This document shows positions 26,311 through 37,533 of a stretch of 64,000 nt of DNA, in pieces. The stretch is taken from contig JAEPRB010000019.1 of the NCBI GenBank assembly GCA_016758965.1, positions 186,001 to 250,000 of the forward strand, read 5' to 3'. Both the position numbers and the translations under genes were made by a program. The notes under the pieces were generated by a model that saw only the letters and a list, made by a program, of their open reading frames with translations, was not told the origin of the DNA and did no database searches. This stretch comes from Circinella minor (lineage: Eukaryota > Mucoromycota > Mucoromycetes > Mucorales > Lichtheimiaceae). Position 1 is the first letter of the stretch, and the number at the start of each line of letters is the position of its first letter.

Positions 26311-28329
26311 TTAATACGAGTAAATAAACGTCAAATCCTCTTTATCGGTCAAATCCATTTGATCTCTCTCGAGTGCCATATCGGGAATTTTTCCTTCGCT
26401 TCTTAACTGGTAACGACGTTTGTTCTCTCGTTTATACCACCAATAGATGTAGAAAAAAGTTGCAACGGCAATAAGGTCAGCAATCATAAAGCCAATCATT
26501 GCCGAAATATACCTTGGTGCTTCTTCTTCCCGAAGCATGAGGGGACCAATAAAGTTACCAACACAAATTGAGACATAGATACAGGCATTATAAAATGTCT
26601 TCTTTGTATATCCAATAACATTTTTGGCACATGACGATTGCATAAGAACGTAAGCAGGAAGCATAGTAGACAAATAGACTCCAATAAGCCGAACAGCCCC
26701 AAATTGTACCGTAGTTAAAATCAAGGCGCCAACAAAGAAAAGAAACGCCATACTTGCACCGACATGAGTAGTATCATTGTATCTCTGGCTAATATAACCT
26801 GCAGCAAACATGATTATGATTGCAGATATTCCTCGAGGGACGTTCAAGATCACAGAGTCAAGTTTCTATACATTTATAGTTTATTAAAATTTATTAAGTT
26901 TTTTCACAATAGTATATATCAGCATGATTAAATATTGTGACTCTGCTCTCTCCGCGCGTACACAAGAGTACTAGAGTATATGATTATCATACCGAAAATC
27001 CAGAATCTCTGATAATTTGAGAGCTATATAACGAAACAGACCCATTCTGTAAACACAGCAATACAACGATCAGGCAGTAGCAATACAATCGAGGTTCTTT
27101 GATTGATTCAATGACATGTTTCAACTTGAATTGTTTATTTTGCACCATACCAGTGTCACAAACACGCTCCTTGATAATCTCCATTTCTGTGGTTGTTAGT
27201 CGGAACCATCTTGACTCCTTTTGATCCGGTAAAAAAATAAAAACGCATATGCCAACAAAAATTGTAACCAAACTCCATATTATAAAATTCCTGATCATTT
27301 CAACCCATTTATGATTTAGTATATACAAATTAATCACAACATTAAATAACACGCTTTTCAATAATATATGATTATTACTCTTATTCATACCATTTCCATG
27401 CCCTGATACCATGATGACCATCCAAATGTCCAATTCCATAAATAATCAGATGGCTAAATATTACAGCAACTTCACTGGAGAGTTGCATTGCTGCAATGCA
27501 TATCGTTTGCTCTTTTCTTCTAAAAAAAACGTTTATCACAAGTAAAATAGTTGGCGCGCTTGTGGCTTCAAGTAGCCCAAGCAAAAATCGAAGACCAGCT
27601 AGTTCGGAAAAGCTTTTACCTAGCGACATACACATAAGAACAATCCCCCACGCTCCAACTAATAAGAAAACATTTTTTTTTAAAAAAAACAATGATGGTT
27701 ATTTAGAGTATGTGCGTTAAATATACTTTTAATACAAACATACTCATTGTTCCAAAATATTTTGCAATAGGCAAACGTTGCAAAAAATAGGCGTTTGGAA
27801 ACTATTATTATTATACAAAAGGAACAAGGTTGAGTTCGTTGAAAATAAAATATGTGTGATGACTATTTTGTTATTTATCTACCTGATTAACAAGAAAACC
27901 AACAAAAAAAATTGAGCCCAACAAACTGAATTGATCGTGTGTAATTGATGTATCTTCATAAATTCCCATGACTCCAGCAGAGTTAAGAGTAAACTTATCA
28001 GTAATCTATAAACGAAGAACGCTTTTATCGTTAACAAATATACGTACTCTTTTCTTTTCTTCGAAATAAGATACAAAATAAAATTGTACCTGGACATATT
28101 GAACTGTGCATACAAGTGGCATCACGGCAAAAATAACTTTTTTCAAAAGCTTCTTTTCTGCTGCAGTATATGATGGTGTTTTGGTAGTTCCTTCTACTGG
28201 ATCTATAACCTCAGTGATATCAAATGGTTTGTAAAGCTCATATTTTCTTTCGATTGCTCGAAGACTATCATTTGTAATTGGTTCACCAACAGGTGCATCG
28301 GAAGAAGATTGCTCATACACGTCTTTCAT
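26311..28329 (-). CDS. ACS-type MFS transporter, copy 5
   Basis: Permease of the same family, opposite strand. Exons in transcript order: 28090-28329, 27883-28005, 27744-27801, 27391-27658, 26993-27290, 26311-26865; 513 aa. The ATG at 28329 is used; an upstream in-frame TTG at 28341 is not a eukaryotic start. Motifs: RFLLGLLEATSAP, QKESRWFRLT, IGYTKKTFYNA, GNFIGPLM. It has the fewest introns (five) and is the most divergent copy. The first Phe after the first intron is replaced (ITDK instead of FIDK), an intron after GTM is unique, and the N-terminal cytoplasmic tail is longer. Substrate unknown. Confidence 0.86.
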
Positions 28330-30708
28330 TGCTATATCCAAGGATTGTAGAAGCAGATACTATAACCAAATGAGAATAAAATTCTAAGGGTAGGAAGACA
28401 GATAAAAAATAATATGTGAAGTATAAAGAAAAAAAATAAAAAGGAGAAAAAGTGTTTTGAAGAGAAGGTTCAGCATTATGCAAGATTTCGAGTACGTAGC
28501 GTTCATGGACTACTGATTTAGCATGCACGCCCTAAATTAAATAATGCTGATAAATCTTCTTTACGTAGGACATAATAACTCCTCACTCCATTTTAACATA
28601 ATAAGAATTGATAAATCTTTAAATCAGTTGGAGTAACTTTTTGTGTGATGATTAAACTTGTACGTAAATCTTAAAAGAACATTTTTTTTAGCAAATATAT
28701 ACTAAACTAAAATAATTGTTACTACAGTACTCTAATGACCATATGATGTTCATGTGTACAAGTTTTAAATACCCAACATTATTGCGTATGTACGTATCCT
28801 TTCTACTAAAGCAATATTGATAAAATTATATCTTTTGATTTAATCATGTACAGCATTACACTTGTACTTAATCAAATATCAGATATAAGTAATATGAATA
28901 ATAAACTTTCGCATCGATTTACATTGGTTACGTATATGCAAGTGAAATATAAGAAGTGATCGCATTTTCGGCACACATATTATTTTTGCGTCGTTCGACT
29001 GTACGCAAAAAAAGTCTTTTATATATATTTATCGAAGTATCAATAATGTCAGTAATAAAATTTATAACGAAAACCTTCTTATGATGCACATCTTTACAAA
29101 CGTTCAAAGCGTACGTACGTAACTTTAATTTGTTATGTACCAATGACTAACTACCCCCCCCCCAATTATCAAATCAATATCGAATTTCTTCGAGATATTA
29201 CTAGAATAAAGATAAGTACACTGGGATATTACCATTAATGAAGATGTTTAAAAATATAAGATGAACCGCATCATTTTCTCTTTCTTAAAGACACTTTTAA
29301 TGCCATAATACATATCAAAAGTATCATTAATAGTTGTTATAATATTGTGTAAGGAACTGCCAGGACTGAGCCGACGATTAAAAGGAAAACTCATTTGTTC
29401 GTACCTATTTGATATCGCACCAGTATGCTAAAGCAACAGACTACACTGGTCATGAAAACATAGCCATTTATAACAGCGAGTCGGTAAGTCAATAGCGCGC
29501 TTGGAAGCTCTACATTTTTCTGGCAAGAGTTAGTTCAAGTCGCATCAAAATCAACATAATGCTTTAAGCGTGCTGCTGCTCAAGAAGCAAAATCGACAGC
29601 TCTAATCATAAGTAGTTTTATGATATACAAATGACTTTTATGTACTTAAAATTATCAATAAAATATCAGGTTGATGATTGATTATATGAATCCGAAAACA
29701 TGATTCATAAAACGTTTCGTGTTGCAGGCCATCTCCTTTTTTTTTTGAATTATTCTTATCATTGTATATACTGAAAAACATATTTACTGCTCAGTTTCTC
29801 CCTTTGATGTCGCATTTCGGTTTATTATACCTAACATATGGTGTAAATCCAGTAAATGTCACTAACGACAGAAGCTGTGATTACTATTGATGATAGCTAA
29901 AGCGGTGCCTTTGTAAGTGTCAAATTTGTCATTTTTTTCTAATCCTAATAGCGTGTTGCTGCTTAACATATCTAGAAAACAAATAAGTAAATACCGTTTT
30001 TGCTATACGTAAATAATAAATCTTGGCTCCACTATTAAGGATCGTTGATCATCGGAACAGTACTCCTTTTATCAAACTAAGTTCTTCGCCTAGGTATGAC
30101 ATGATATATTTTATACAATTAAAACTCAAATGTATAGTAAAATATAATCTTGTTCGCGTTTATGTGTACTTCAAGTAACTATGGCCCTTTTTTCACTGTT
30201 TTGTTTTTGAATAGCATAGCTCTATTGGCACATATTTTGCTGAATTCACTCATTTACATGCTAAGCAATGTTGTAACTTTTTTTTAATAACCATTTTGTT
30301 ATTGTTTATGACAAGTTGTCTTTACTAGTTTCTTCTAGTAGTTTCTATGAAGCTAAATTGAGAACTCTGATATTATTTATACTGTAAAATATTTACGATA
30401 TATTTTCCGCCGCATTTTTTGTTTTCAGGAACTGACACACTCCGTTGATCAATATTTAAACATGTGTTTTAGAAATAAAGTAATATCAATTGTTGTGCTT
30501 CAGAATAAATTATTAAAATTAAGTTTATCCTATTACAAAGAGAAAAAGAGGGAGGAGTAAAATATAAGGAGTGATGTTAAATCAAGTGAATAATTTTCTA
30601 AAGTGTAAAAAATCAAAAATGAAACGCAAAAAGGAAAAAAACTACATTGTATATAATTGTTTGAGCGAAAACTGATGCTTTATATTGAGTTTTTTTTTAA
30701 AAAAAAAA
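28330..30708. other. Long spacer, no gene recognised
   Basis: About 2.4 kb. Contains a C10 run near 29153-29162. A stretch at 29350-29620 looks less AT-rich than its surroundings but gives no recognisable protein in any frame; it might be an old gene or transposon remnant. Confidence 0.4.
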
Positions 30709-32916
30709 TTAAATCCAATTATTATCAGCGTTTGCAAATAACCCTCCTTGTAAAGTGTCCTTTTGTTGTTTTAATTCATATTCTTGTTTTTGAGATTTAT
30801 CCTCCTGTTGCTCTGGTTTGTCCTCTTGTTGCTGTGATTTGTCCTTCTGTTGCTCTGGTTTGTCCTTCTGTTGCTCTGGTTTGTCCTCCTGTTGCTCTGG
30901 TTTGTCCTCCTGTTGCTCTGGTTTGTCCTCTTGTTGCTGTGATTTGTCCTCTTGTTGCTGTGATTTATCCTCCTGTTTCTGTTGTTTATCCTTTGTTTCG
31001 CGTTCGGATGATGGCTCTTCAACCGTTTTGTTTGATGGTGATAATCCAGGTTCGTCAGATGGTCGATGACCCTCTTGCAACTTGGTTGGCTTTTCCTTTT
31101 CATTAACAATTTTATTGTTATCGTTTTCATAACGGTTATATTTTGAATTATCTTCGTCATCAGCGTCATCTTCGTCTTCTTCGTCTTCCTCGTCTTCATC
31201 TTCTTCATCTTCATCTTCTTCATCTTCATCTTCTTCATCTTCTTCATCTTCTTCATCTTCATCTTCATCTTCTTCATCTTCATCTTCTTCGTCTTCATCT
31301 TCTTCATCTTCGTCTTCTTCATCTTCGTCTTCTTCGTCTTCGTCTTCTTCGTCTTCATCTTCATCTTCATCTTCTTCATCTTCATCTTCATCTTCATCTT
31401 CATCTTCATCTTCGTCTTCAGCAGCATCTTTTTCGTTCGTATCGTCATCTTCAGGTGAATCTTGCTTATTGGTATCTGTGTCTTCAGCAGCATCTTGTTC
31501 ATCAGTATCTTCATCTTCATCAACATCTTGTTCATCAGTGTCTTTATTGGACGAAGCGGATTTGGAATACAGCTGGGACATTGTTTTACTGTTGTTTGCG
31601 GGATGTAAATCTGTCAAATGAGCTACTTGTTCAACTATGTTTTCATTGGATGAAGCAGGTTTGGAATACACTTCTGTCTTTGTTTTACTATTGTTCTCAG
31701 GATATATATTCGTTATATGGGCTACTTTTTCATTGATGTTTTCATTAGAGGGAGCAGGTTTGGAATGCACCCCTGATTTTATTTTACTATCGTTCTCGGC
31801 ATGTAAATTCGTTGAATGAGCTACTTGTTCACGATCAGAGGACGGGGCTGGATCTGGAATGGCGAATAATCCCTTCCATCTCTTTGGTCCAGAAGATACA
31901 TTGACACTTTTGGCGTTTATGGTTTCTTTGGAAGTGGGCTGCTTTTTGAGATTACGCTCATTATGCTCCACAAGAGAAGGTACCGGTGTTTTCTTATGTT
32001 GAAATTGGTTAGCAACTTTGTTTTCAGGAGTTTTCTTAGTAGTTCTGGTCTTGGATCCATTTTTTTCATTGTATAGGGGCTTTTCCTTGAATTCAGACTT
32101 TTTCTTGACAGATTTTCGCTCAGTATCATTACTCTCATCTTGTTTGGATATTATGCTATTATTGCGGGGTGCGGGTGCATTTTCTGTTTTGTATTTATTC
32201 TGGGCTATCTCTTCGCTTTTACCGTCATTGCCAGAAATATATTTTGATACGCCATCTTCATGCTTGACAATTTTCTTCTTGTCGTCTTTTTTCTCGCTCC
32301 CATTCTCACTGTTATGATACTTTTCTTGTTCGTTTTTCTTTACATTTTCCGAGGTGTCGCTACCGTTTTTGCTGTGATGGTATAATGAATTTCCATTCTT
32401 TCTGGAGGAGGAATCACCTTCTTCATTGACCTGACGCTTGCTCAAAATTTTATTCAAAAAAGTGTTCTGTTCTCTTCCATTATTATCATTTTTTGAATCA
32501 TCGTTATCGTTGTCGTCGTCAGGAGTATTATCGTCATCGTCGTCTTCATCGTCTTCATCGTCTTCGTCATCATCATCGTCTTCGTCATCATCATCGTCGT
32601 CGTCATCATCATCATCATCGTCGTCGTCATCGTCGTCATCATCGTCATCATCATCATCATCATCGTCATCATCGTCATCTTTGTTGCTATCATCAATTTT
32701 TCCATGTTCAGAGGTGGTCTGAGTACTTGGTTCACCATGGACAACTAGACTTGAATGAGTTATTTGAGAATTGATAGGATTTTGGACAAGTAGATTACCA
32801 AGACTACTAGTTGCATCAGGATTTTTTGTAGGCGCAGGGTCGAGAGGTAAACTTTTGACTACTGAAAGTAAAGCAAAAGCTGCTATAGAAAGTGGCAGAA
32901 ATTTAGGTGGACGCAT
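30709..32916 (-). CDS. Large secreted acidic modular repeat protein
   Basis: Single-exon gene for 735 aa. A signal peptide is clear at residues 1-22 (hydrophobic core IAAFALLSVV, then KS-LPLDP). In order: an almost pure Asp tract at about 75-135; a Lys-Arg site (LSKRQ), where a Kex2-like protease could cut; a charged Lys/Glu/Asn/Ser region; three tandem copies of about 36 aa of the form VAHxTNxxxENxSK...SKPAxSNEN; an Asp/Glu tract made largely of EDEDEE words; and about eleven 7-aa repeats of the type EDKPEQQ near the C-terminus. There are no Cys residues that could form a fold. Probably an intrinsically disordered, strongly anionic cell-wall or extracellular protein that could bind cations. 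I do not recognise the family. Both acidic tracts use mixed GAT/GAC and GAA/GAG codons. Confidence 0.75.
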   Translation of the reverse strand: MRPPKFLPLSIAAFALLSVVKSLPLDPAPTKNPDATSSLGNLLVQNPINSQITHSSLVVHGEPSTQTTSEHGKIDDSNKDDDDDDDDDDDDDDDDDDDDDDDDDDDDDDDDEDDDDDEDDEDDEDDDDDNTPDDDNDNDDSKNDNNGREQNTFLNKILSKRQVNEEGDSSSRKNGNSLYHHSKNGSDTSENVKKNEQEKYHNSENGSEKKDDKKKIVKHEDGVSKYISGNDGKSEEIAQNKYKTENAPAPRNNSIISKQDESNDTERKSVKKKSEFKEKPLYNEKNGSKTRTTKKTPENKVANQFQHKKTPVPSLVEHNERNLKKQPTSKETINAKSVNVSSGPKRWKGLFAIPDPAPSSDREQVAHSTNLHAENDSKIKSGVHSKPAPSNENINEKVAHITNIYPENNSKTKTEVYSKPASSNENIVEQVAHLTDLHPANNSKTMSQLYSKSASSNKDTDEQDVDEDEDTDEQDAAEDTDTNKQDSPEDDDTNEKDAAEDEDEDEDEDEDEDEEDEDEDEDEEDEDEEDEDEEDEDEEDEDEEDEDEEDEDEDEEDEEDEEDEDEEDEDEEDEDEEDEEDEDDADDEDNSKYNRYENDNNKIVNEKEKPTKLQEGHRPSDEPGLSPSNKTVEEPSSERETKDKQQKQEDKSQQQEDKSQQQEDKPEQQEDKPEQQEDKPEQQKDKPEQQKDKSQQQEDKPEQQEDKSQKQEYELKQQKDTLQGGLFANADNNWI
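31146..31440. repeat. GAA/GAT trinucleotide-like coding repeat
   Basis: Imperfect (TTC/ATC)n on the plus strand, coding Glu and Asp on the minus strand within the 735-aa gene. Open frames on the other five phases here are by-products of this repeat. Confidence 0.85.
32505..32685. repeat. GAT/GAC coding repeat
   Basis: (TCA/TCG)n on the plus strand coding the poly-Asp tract of the 735-aa protein. The two Asp codons are interspersed rather than in pure runs. Confidence 0.85.
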
Positions 32917-33830
32917 AGTAATAGTAAAGTTACTTTGAAGTTATTATAATCAGTATATTCAAAAAATAAAAATAAAAATTAAGTAATGAAGGATTGGGTA
33001 GGGTAACTAATAGATTTTGGTAATAAAAACAAAATTATTAGATTTGTACGTATTCTAGTAACGAATGTAAAGGGTTCTTTTCGAAGAATAAAAAAAATTA
33101 AGAATAAAAAAGAAAATATCGATTGATTTGAAAAAATAAATAAAAATATTTTTACTTTTATATATAAATCATTTACACTGGCTTTACTAGAACAGGGAGT
33201 TCTTGATCCAGCCCCCTATTTTCATTTATTACGTGCTTTCCATCCCCGAGAAGGAGACTTTTTTGTTAAATTTTCATCGACATTGTTAACTTTTTTTTTC
33301 TGCAAGCTATTTATTGTGCAATAATAAAACTAAGACTAATTTATTCCTAATTGAATGTATATGAAACTTAAAGCTTGTATACTATTATAAACATATTGAC
33401 AAATATTCACATCGTTAACTCAGATATGCTATATATACATATTTTGAACTAATAGTTATTTTACTGCTCTAGTTATTTCTCTCTGTTTTTATTACTGCTA
33501 TCAAAGTCTTACTGCTCTACTTCTTTTGATGCCTTTGTTGTCCCGAGGCCATACCCTAAACTCTTGCTGAAAAGGGGCTGACTCGTGGACTGCCCGTGTT
33601 TCTACTTTTTCTTCTTCATACGTACGTATTTCAAAAACGAACCGAAGAAAAAGTAAAAACAGACTACAATCTTATGTATACACATACCTGTCCAGGATAA
33701 TAAAATTACATGCTCATTGATATATATCTATTAGTAATTACAATCTCCCTAAAAGTATGATTAATGGTTATAAATGGAAAATAAATACAATCAGGGGTTG
33801 ATTTTGGCTATTAATCGGCTTTTTTTAATA
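32917..33830. other. Spacer, no gene seen
   Basis: Upstream region of the 735-aa gene; a possible TATATAAAAG is present on the minus strand near 33160-33172, about 250 bp from the start codon. A less AT-rich patch at 33530-33600 has no recognised content. Confidence 0.4.
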
Positions 33831-33834
33831 TATA

Positions 33835-35660
33835 ATGGTATCTTTCTTTTTTATTATTGGCATCAGTGCCTGGTATGATTATCGCTCGCTATCTGCTGTT
33901 CGGTACCTTGGGTATCCTTTGACTTCCACTAATTCTCAATTAAATGCCTTTTTGGATGGTCTTTTGGTAAAACTATGGACTGCAAGCGACATGCACCTTC
34001 AACGTGGATTATCTGTTTAAGGTCGCAGCACTGTTATCAACACTCTGATTATGTCAAAAATTTGGCATGTACTTCGAGTTACTCCAGTTTCGAAACAGTT
34101 TCATCAACGGATACGCGGATTGGTGACTAGGTTCCTTATGTATAAAATATTTCCTCCTGTTAAATATGACATACTCACACTACCCAAATTTATAGGTGGT
34201 TTAGGTGGTTTAGGTATTTTAGATTCAAGATTACAGCAGCGAGCAATGTAGATTCGATGACTTTCTTCTTTAATTTCCTTTACCTCTTCTGCTCCTTCTT
34301 TTCTTTCTTGCTTTTTACCTTATTTTTTAACATCTACTTCTAATTGTGTTGATTCCCTTCTTCCTTTACTCTTTCCTTCTTTACGTTCTACTCCGTACTC
34401 TTCGTTCCATGCATACAATTTCATCTTTATTTTCAACAATACGTAGACGAACTTGAACCAGGAACATTGATTGTTGACCCATCCATGGCAACCTGTCTCT
34501 GTCTCCCCCTCTCTTTCGTCATTCAAGTTGTAGAGGGTTCTTCATATGTTCCGAGCAAATTTTTGTCTACCTTACTTGTGTCTGATGCCTATCTGCTTGA
34601 CAATAATACTACTAATCGACTACGACGTCGGACTCGCACAGAGCTTGGTGTTGGCCGCAACACAATCATTAGTTGTTTGGGGCTTTGAATACTGACTATG
34701 TTTTGATTTCAGCTTTTTTACTCGTATGTTGTTACCTGGTGCTCCCATTTTGGGTTCTGCCGAATTTTATATTGGTCGATTCAATTTACAACCTTTCTAT
34801 AATCGGCTCAAAATTAACAACCAGCCACTCCATCTTTGTACTACTCGTTCATATCGGCTTACCCGTTAACTCTCTGCTATTACTAGAGCTGTGGAAAATC
34901 CAACTTATCCTTCTCTTACTAAATCAAAATGGAGATTATTTCGGAAAGCATGGATATTACCTTCTGCTCGTACTATCTGGTGGCGAACACTACACAACAA
35001 ACTTTCGTGTCGCGCCAACCTCCATCATATTTTACCAGCTAAATTTGACAATGTGCTCTGTCCTCTTGGGGATCTCGAAACTGACTCTGCACCCCATTTT
35101 CTATTCTTCCGTGAGAGCAAATGGATAGTATGGTAACAAGTGCTTCAAGATTGTACACTTTGTCCAGTAACGCAAGATACCATTTCTAATGCAATATTCT
35201 CTCTCACTATACCCACATGGCTCACCACTTTCGCCCACCCAACTCATCTCAGGTATTATGGTCAGTATTTGGAGAGCTCATTGGCTATACGTGTTTTCTT
35301 CCGTCCCTTTTCTCTCTAGCAATATAATTGAATCTACACACAAACTTCTTATTAACTTTCGTCAGAAAGAATCCATTTTTCACCGTAAACCTCCTTAATC
35401 TCTTCTTTCTTGATTTTTTAATTAAAAAAAACTTCTTTCTTTGTAGTATAGAACATCTTTAAACTATATCCTTTTTTATTTTCCTATCCGTTTTTCCTTT
35501 TATATATTCCCTTATCTTCCTTTCCCCCTTTACTACTCTCTTCTTTGTGCTGTAGAATATTTTGTCTGTATTGCTTTGCCTTGTTTCTGTCTATTCACCC
35601 ATTGTTATATCTTAATTTCAGTGGCCGCCAATAAATTCAATCCTCTTGAATCTTAAAAAA
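33835..35660 (+). pseudogene. Decayed LINE, reverse transcriptase C-terminus to 3' end
   Basis: The reading frame shows the end of a LINE reverse transcriptase: AVRYLGYPLTSTNSQLNAFL, then after an in-frame stop STVINTLIMSKIWHVLRVTP, then KFIGGLGGLGILD. Further on, beyond stops and frame changes, come WWRTLHNKLSCRANLHHILP and a worn Cys/His finger (CPLGDLETDSAPHF...ESKWIVW). The 3' end near 35650 carries CTTGAATCTT plus an A run. Numerous stops show it is long dead. It is more decayed than the minus-strand LINE at 5.5-6.5 kb. I could not find a target-site duplication. Confidence 0.8.
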
Positions 35661-36001
35661 AATCAAATAAACTATATTTATTTATTGTTATTATAATTAC
35701 ATGCATAGCCTTCAAAAATTGTTTGTACGTATTACATAATAAAACAAATTTCTGAGTATTAACAAATCATGTCAACACATATGATAAAAAAGTAGAGTTT
35801 GCTAAAAAGGGAACGTGAAAAATTAAGTTTACTAAAGATGGGCAAATTTTATTACTGTTATTTCATTACTACTAGTAAAAAAAATTCTTTTCGCCTGAAT
35901 ATACGTATCTAATAGAGTATAATAAGATAGGCACTTTTTTGGAGTATCATTTATAAAAAAATATAATACTAAGTAATAAAAACATGGAATTTATCATCAT
36001 T
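35661..36001. other. Spacer, no gene seen
   Basis: AT-rich DNA between the LINE tail and the 142-aa gene. Confidence 0.4.
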
Positions 36002-36430
36002 TTAGGCTTCATGGTACTTCTTCAGGAATTTTCGAACCTTTTTGAGACAGTCTTCATCAGGCAATAAAAGACAGTCGTGGTGATCAAAATCATCGAGGTC
36101 AGGACAGTCTTCGAGAGCATCATCCTCCAAACAATTGAGTAACACGTCATCTGAAAATTCGTCCAGATCATCTGTTTCAGGTTCATCTTCCTCAACATCG
36201 CTGGTCACTTCATTAACTCCTCCACCATGGGCCAAATTACTAAGATTATCACCAAGGTCATTAAAACCAGAAAGCTTATTTTCGGTCTTGTCAGTATGAT
36301 TTTGTTTTTCTGTAACAGTGCTGTCTTGTTCTTCTAAAACGTTTTTGTCATTAGTACCGGTAGGAAGGGCTTGTACAGTGGCAAGGATGGTAAGAGCAAC
36401 AAAAATAACTGAACAAGTAGAAAAACGCAT
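36002..36430 (-). CDS. Small secreted acidic Cys-containing protein
   Basis: 142 aa, single exon. A signal peptide is visible at about residues 1-22 (core VIFVALTILATVQA, followed by LP, as in the 735-aa and 107-aa proteins of this region). The middle is rich in Asn/Thr/Asp. The C-terminal third has four Cys spaced C-x8-C-x10-C-x7-C among many Asp/Glu, then a short basic tail (KKVRKFLKKYHEA). Could form two disulfides in an acidic, possibly cation-binding domain. Family not recognised. Confidence 0.7.
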   Translation of the reverse strand: MRFSTCSVIFVALTILATVQALPTGTNDKNVLEEQDSTVTEKQNHTDKTENKLSGFNDLGDNLSNLAHGGGVNEVTSDVEEDEPETDDLDEFSDDVLLNCLEDDALEDCPDLDDFDHHDCLLLPDEDCLKKVRKFLKKYHEA

Positions 36431-36510
36431 ACTATAATCAAGCTTGTGCTTTTTTTGTAGTTGTTGGGCAAGATGAGAATTCGAGGCAAAAATATAGAGA
36501 TGAAATTCTT

Positions 36511-36518
36511 TATTTATA
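36511..36518 (-). promoter_or_regulatory. TATA box of 142-aa secreted protein gene
   Basis: TATAAATA on the minus strand about 85 bp upstream of the start codon. Confidence 0.45.
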
Positions 36519-37425
36519 TGGTTGAAAGATAATGAAAAAATACGTTAAGGAGAAAATGTTTAACATCATTCTCCTAAAATATGGTTAAAACGCGAAAAAA
36601 AATACTTAGGAGGACTTGTCGATTTAGATGTAATCTATGTATGAACATATACTGTTTATACGAAAACTTGAATAAAAGGAGAGAAAGAGAGGCTGTCATC
36701 TGTTTCAAATTGAGAATGAAAAATGACATGGTAGTGTATTGAGTTGTTTCATTTGCTAAAGTCAAGAGCATGAATTGCAGCGTATATAATAGAGAAAAAA
36801 AGGCAATTATATTTTAAAGAAAGCTACTATCTTGTTTTAAAAAATAATCGCCACCACGTGATGATAGATAGTAACGCTTGCAGCATTTGGAGCTTAGCAT
36901 TGAATGGAAATTATATGAATTTCTTTATTTAAACGCAATGTTTATTTACTCAGTACGTAATCAAGTTTGTAAAGTTAGAAGGGGGCGTAAAGAAGGAGAC
37001 ACGACGGATGATTTGTTATTTTATCAAGAAGAAGATTGCACAAGATTTTCAAAGTTTTAAATCCTGTGTGATCTAGTAGTAATTATAGAATAATCAGTGT
37101 CTGTCAAATAAAAACATAAAAGCTCAATTATAATATTTATATTGCAATACTTTAACCATAGTTTTAGGATCAAGCTACGAGAGTAGGAACATGTTGTAAA
37201 AATAATTCAATGATGATAGAATGATTCCTGCATTTCGCATCTTTATCATCCTCATACGTATACTAACGTGCTTAACACTTTTAATTTTATTATGTTAAAA
37301 AGTGAGAGGACACAAAAATAAGGAGAAAAAAAGTTAAAAAGAAAGCAACAAGTGAATGAAACTAAATATACTACTTTCAAAGAGCTCAGACAAAAAAAAA
37401 TTGGTTGCTGAGGGAAACTTGAGAA
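36519..37425. other. Divergent spacer, no gene seen
   Basis: AT-rich region between the minus-strand 142-aa gene and the plus-strand acyltransferase. Contains CACCACGTGATG (an E-box-like CACGTG) near 36851-36862. Confidence 0.4.
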
Positions 37426-37447
37426 AGTTTACTATAAAAGGTAAACT
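37426..37447 (+). promoter_or_regulatory. TATA box inside a 7-bp inverted repeat
   Basis: AGTTTAC (37426-37432), TATAAAAG (37433-37440) and GTAAACT (37441-37447) follow each other directly, about 90 bp before the acyltransferase start. GTAAAC is the core of forkhead-type sites, so a factor could bind over the TATA box. That reading is inference. Confidence 0.45.
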
Positions 37448-37533
37448 GGATTTTTTTTATTTGGGAACTGGAGAGCACCCAAATGTGGTATTGTCCTGAT
37501 CACTCTTCTTTCTAACCCCCGTTCATTTTCAAT

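Noticed and set aside
28330..30708. Possible gene remnant around 29350-29620
   Set aside because: Slightly different composition, but no frame gives a recognisable protein and stops are frequent.
30771..31736. Long open frames on both strands over the acidic repeats (Met/Lys-rich, Leu/His-rich, Ser-rich)
   Set aside because: They are shifted readings of the GAA/GAT and GAT/GAC repeats of the 735-aa gene. Only that frame has a signal peptide, normal flanking sequence and a full-length start and stop.
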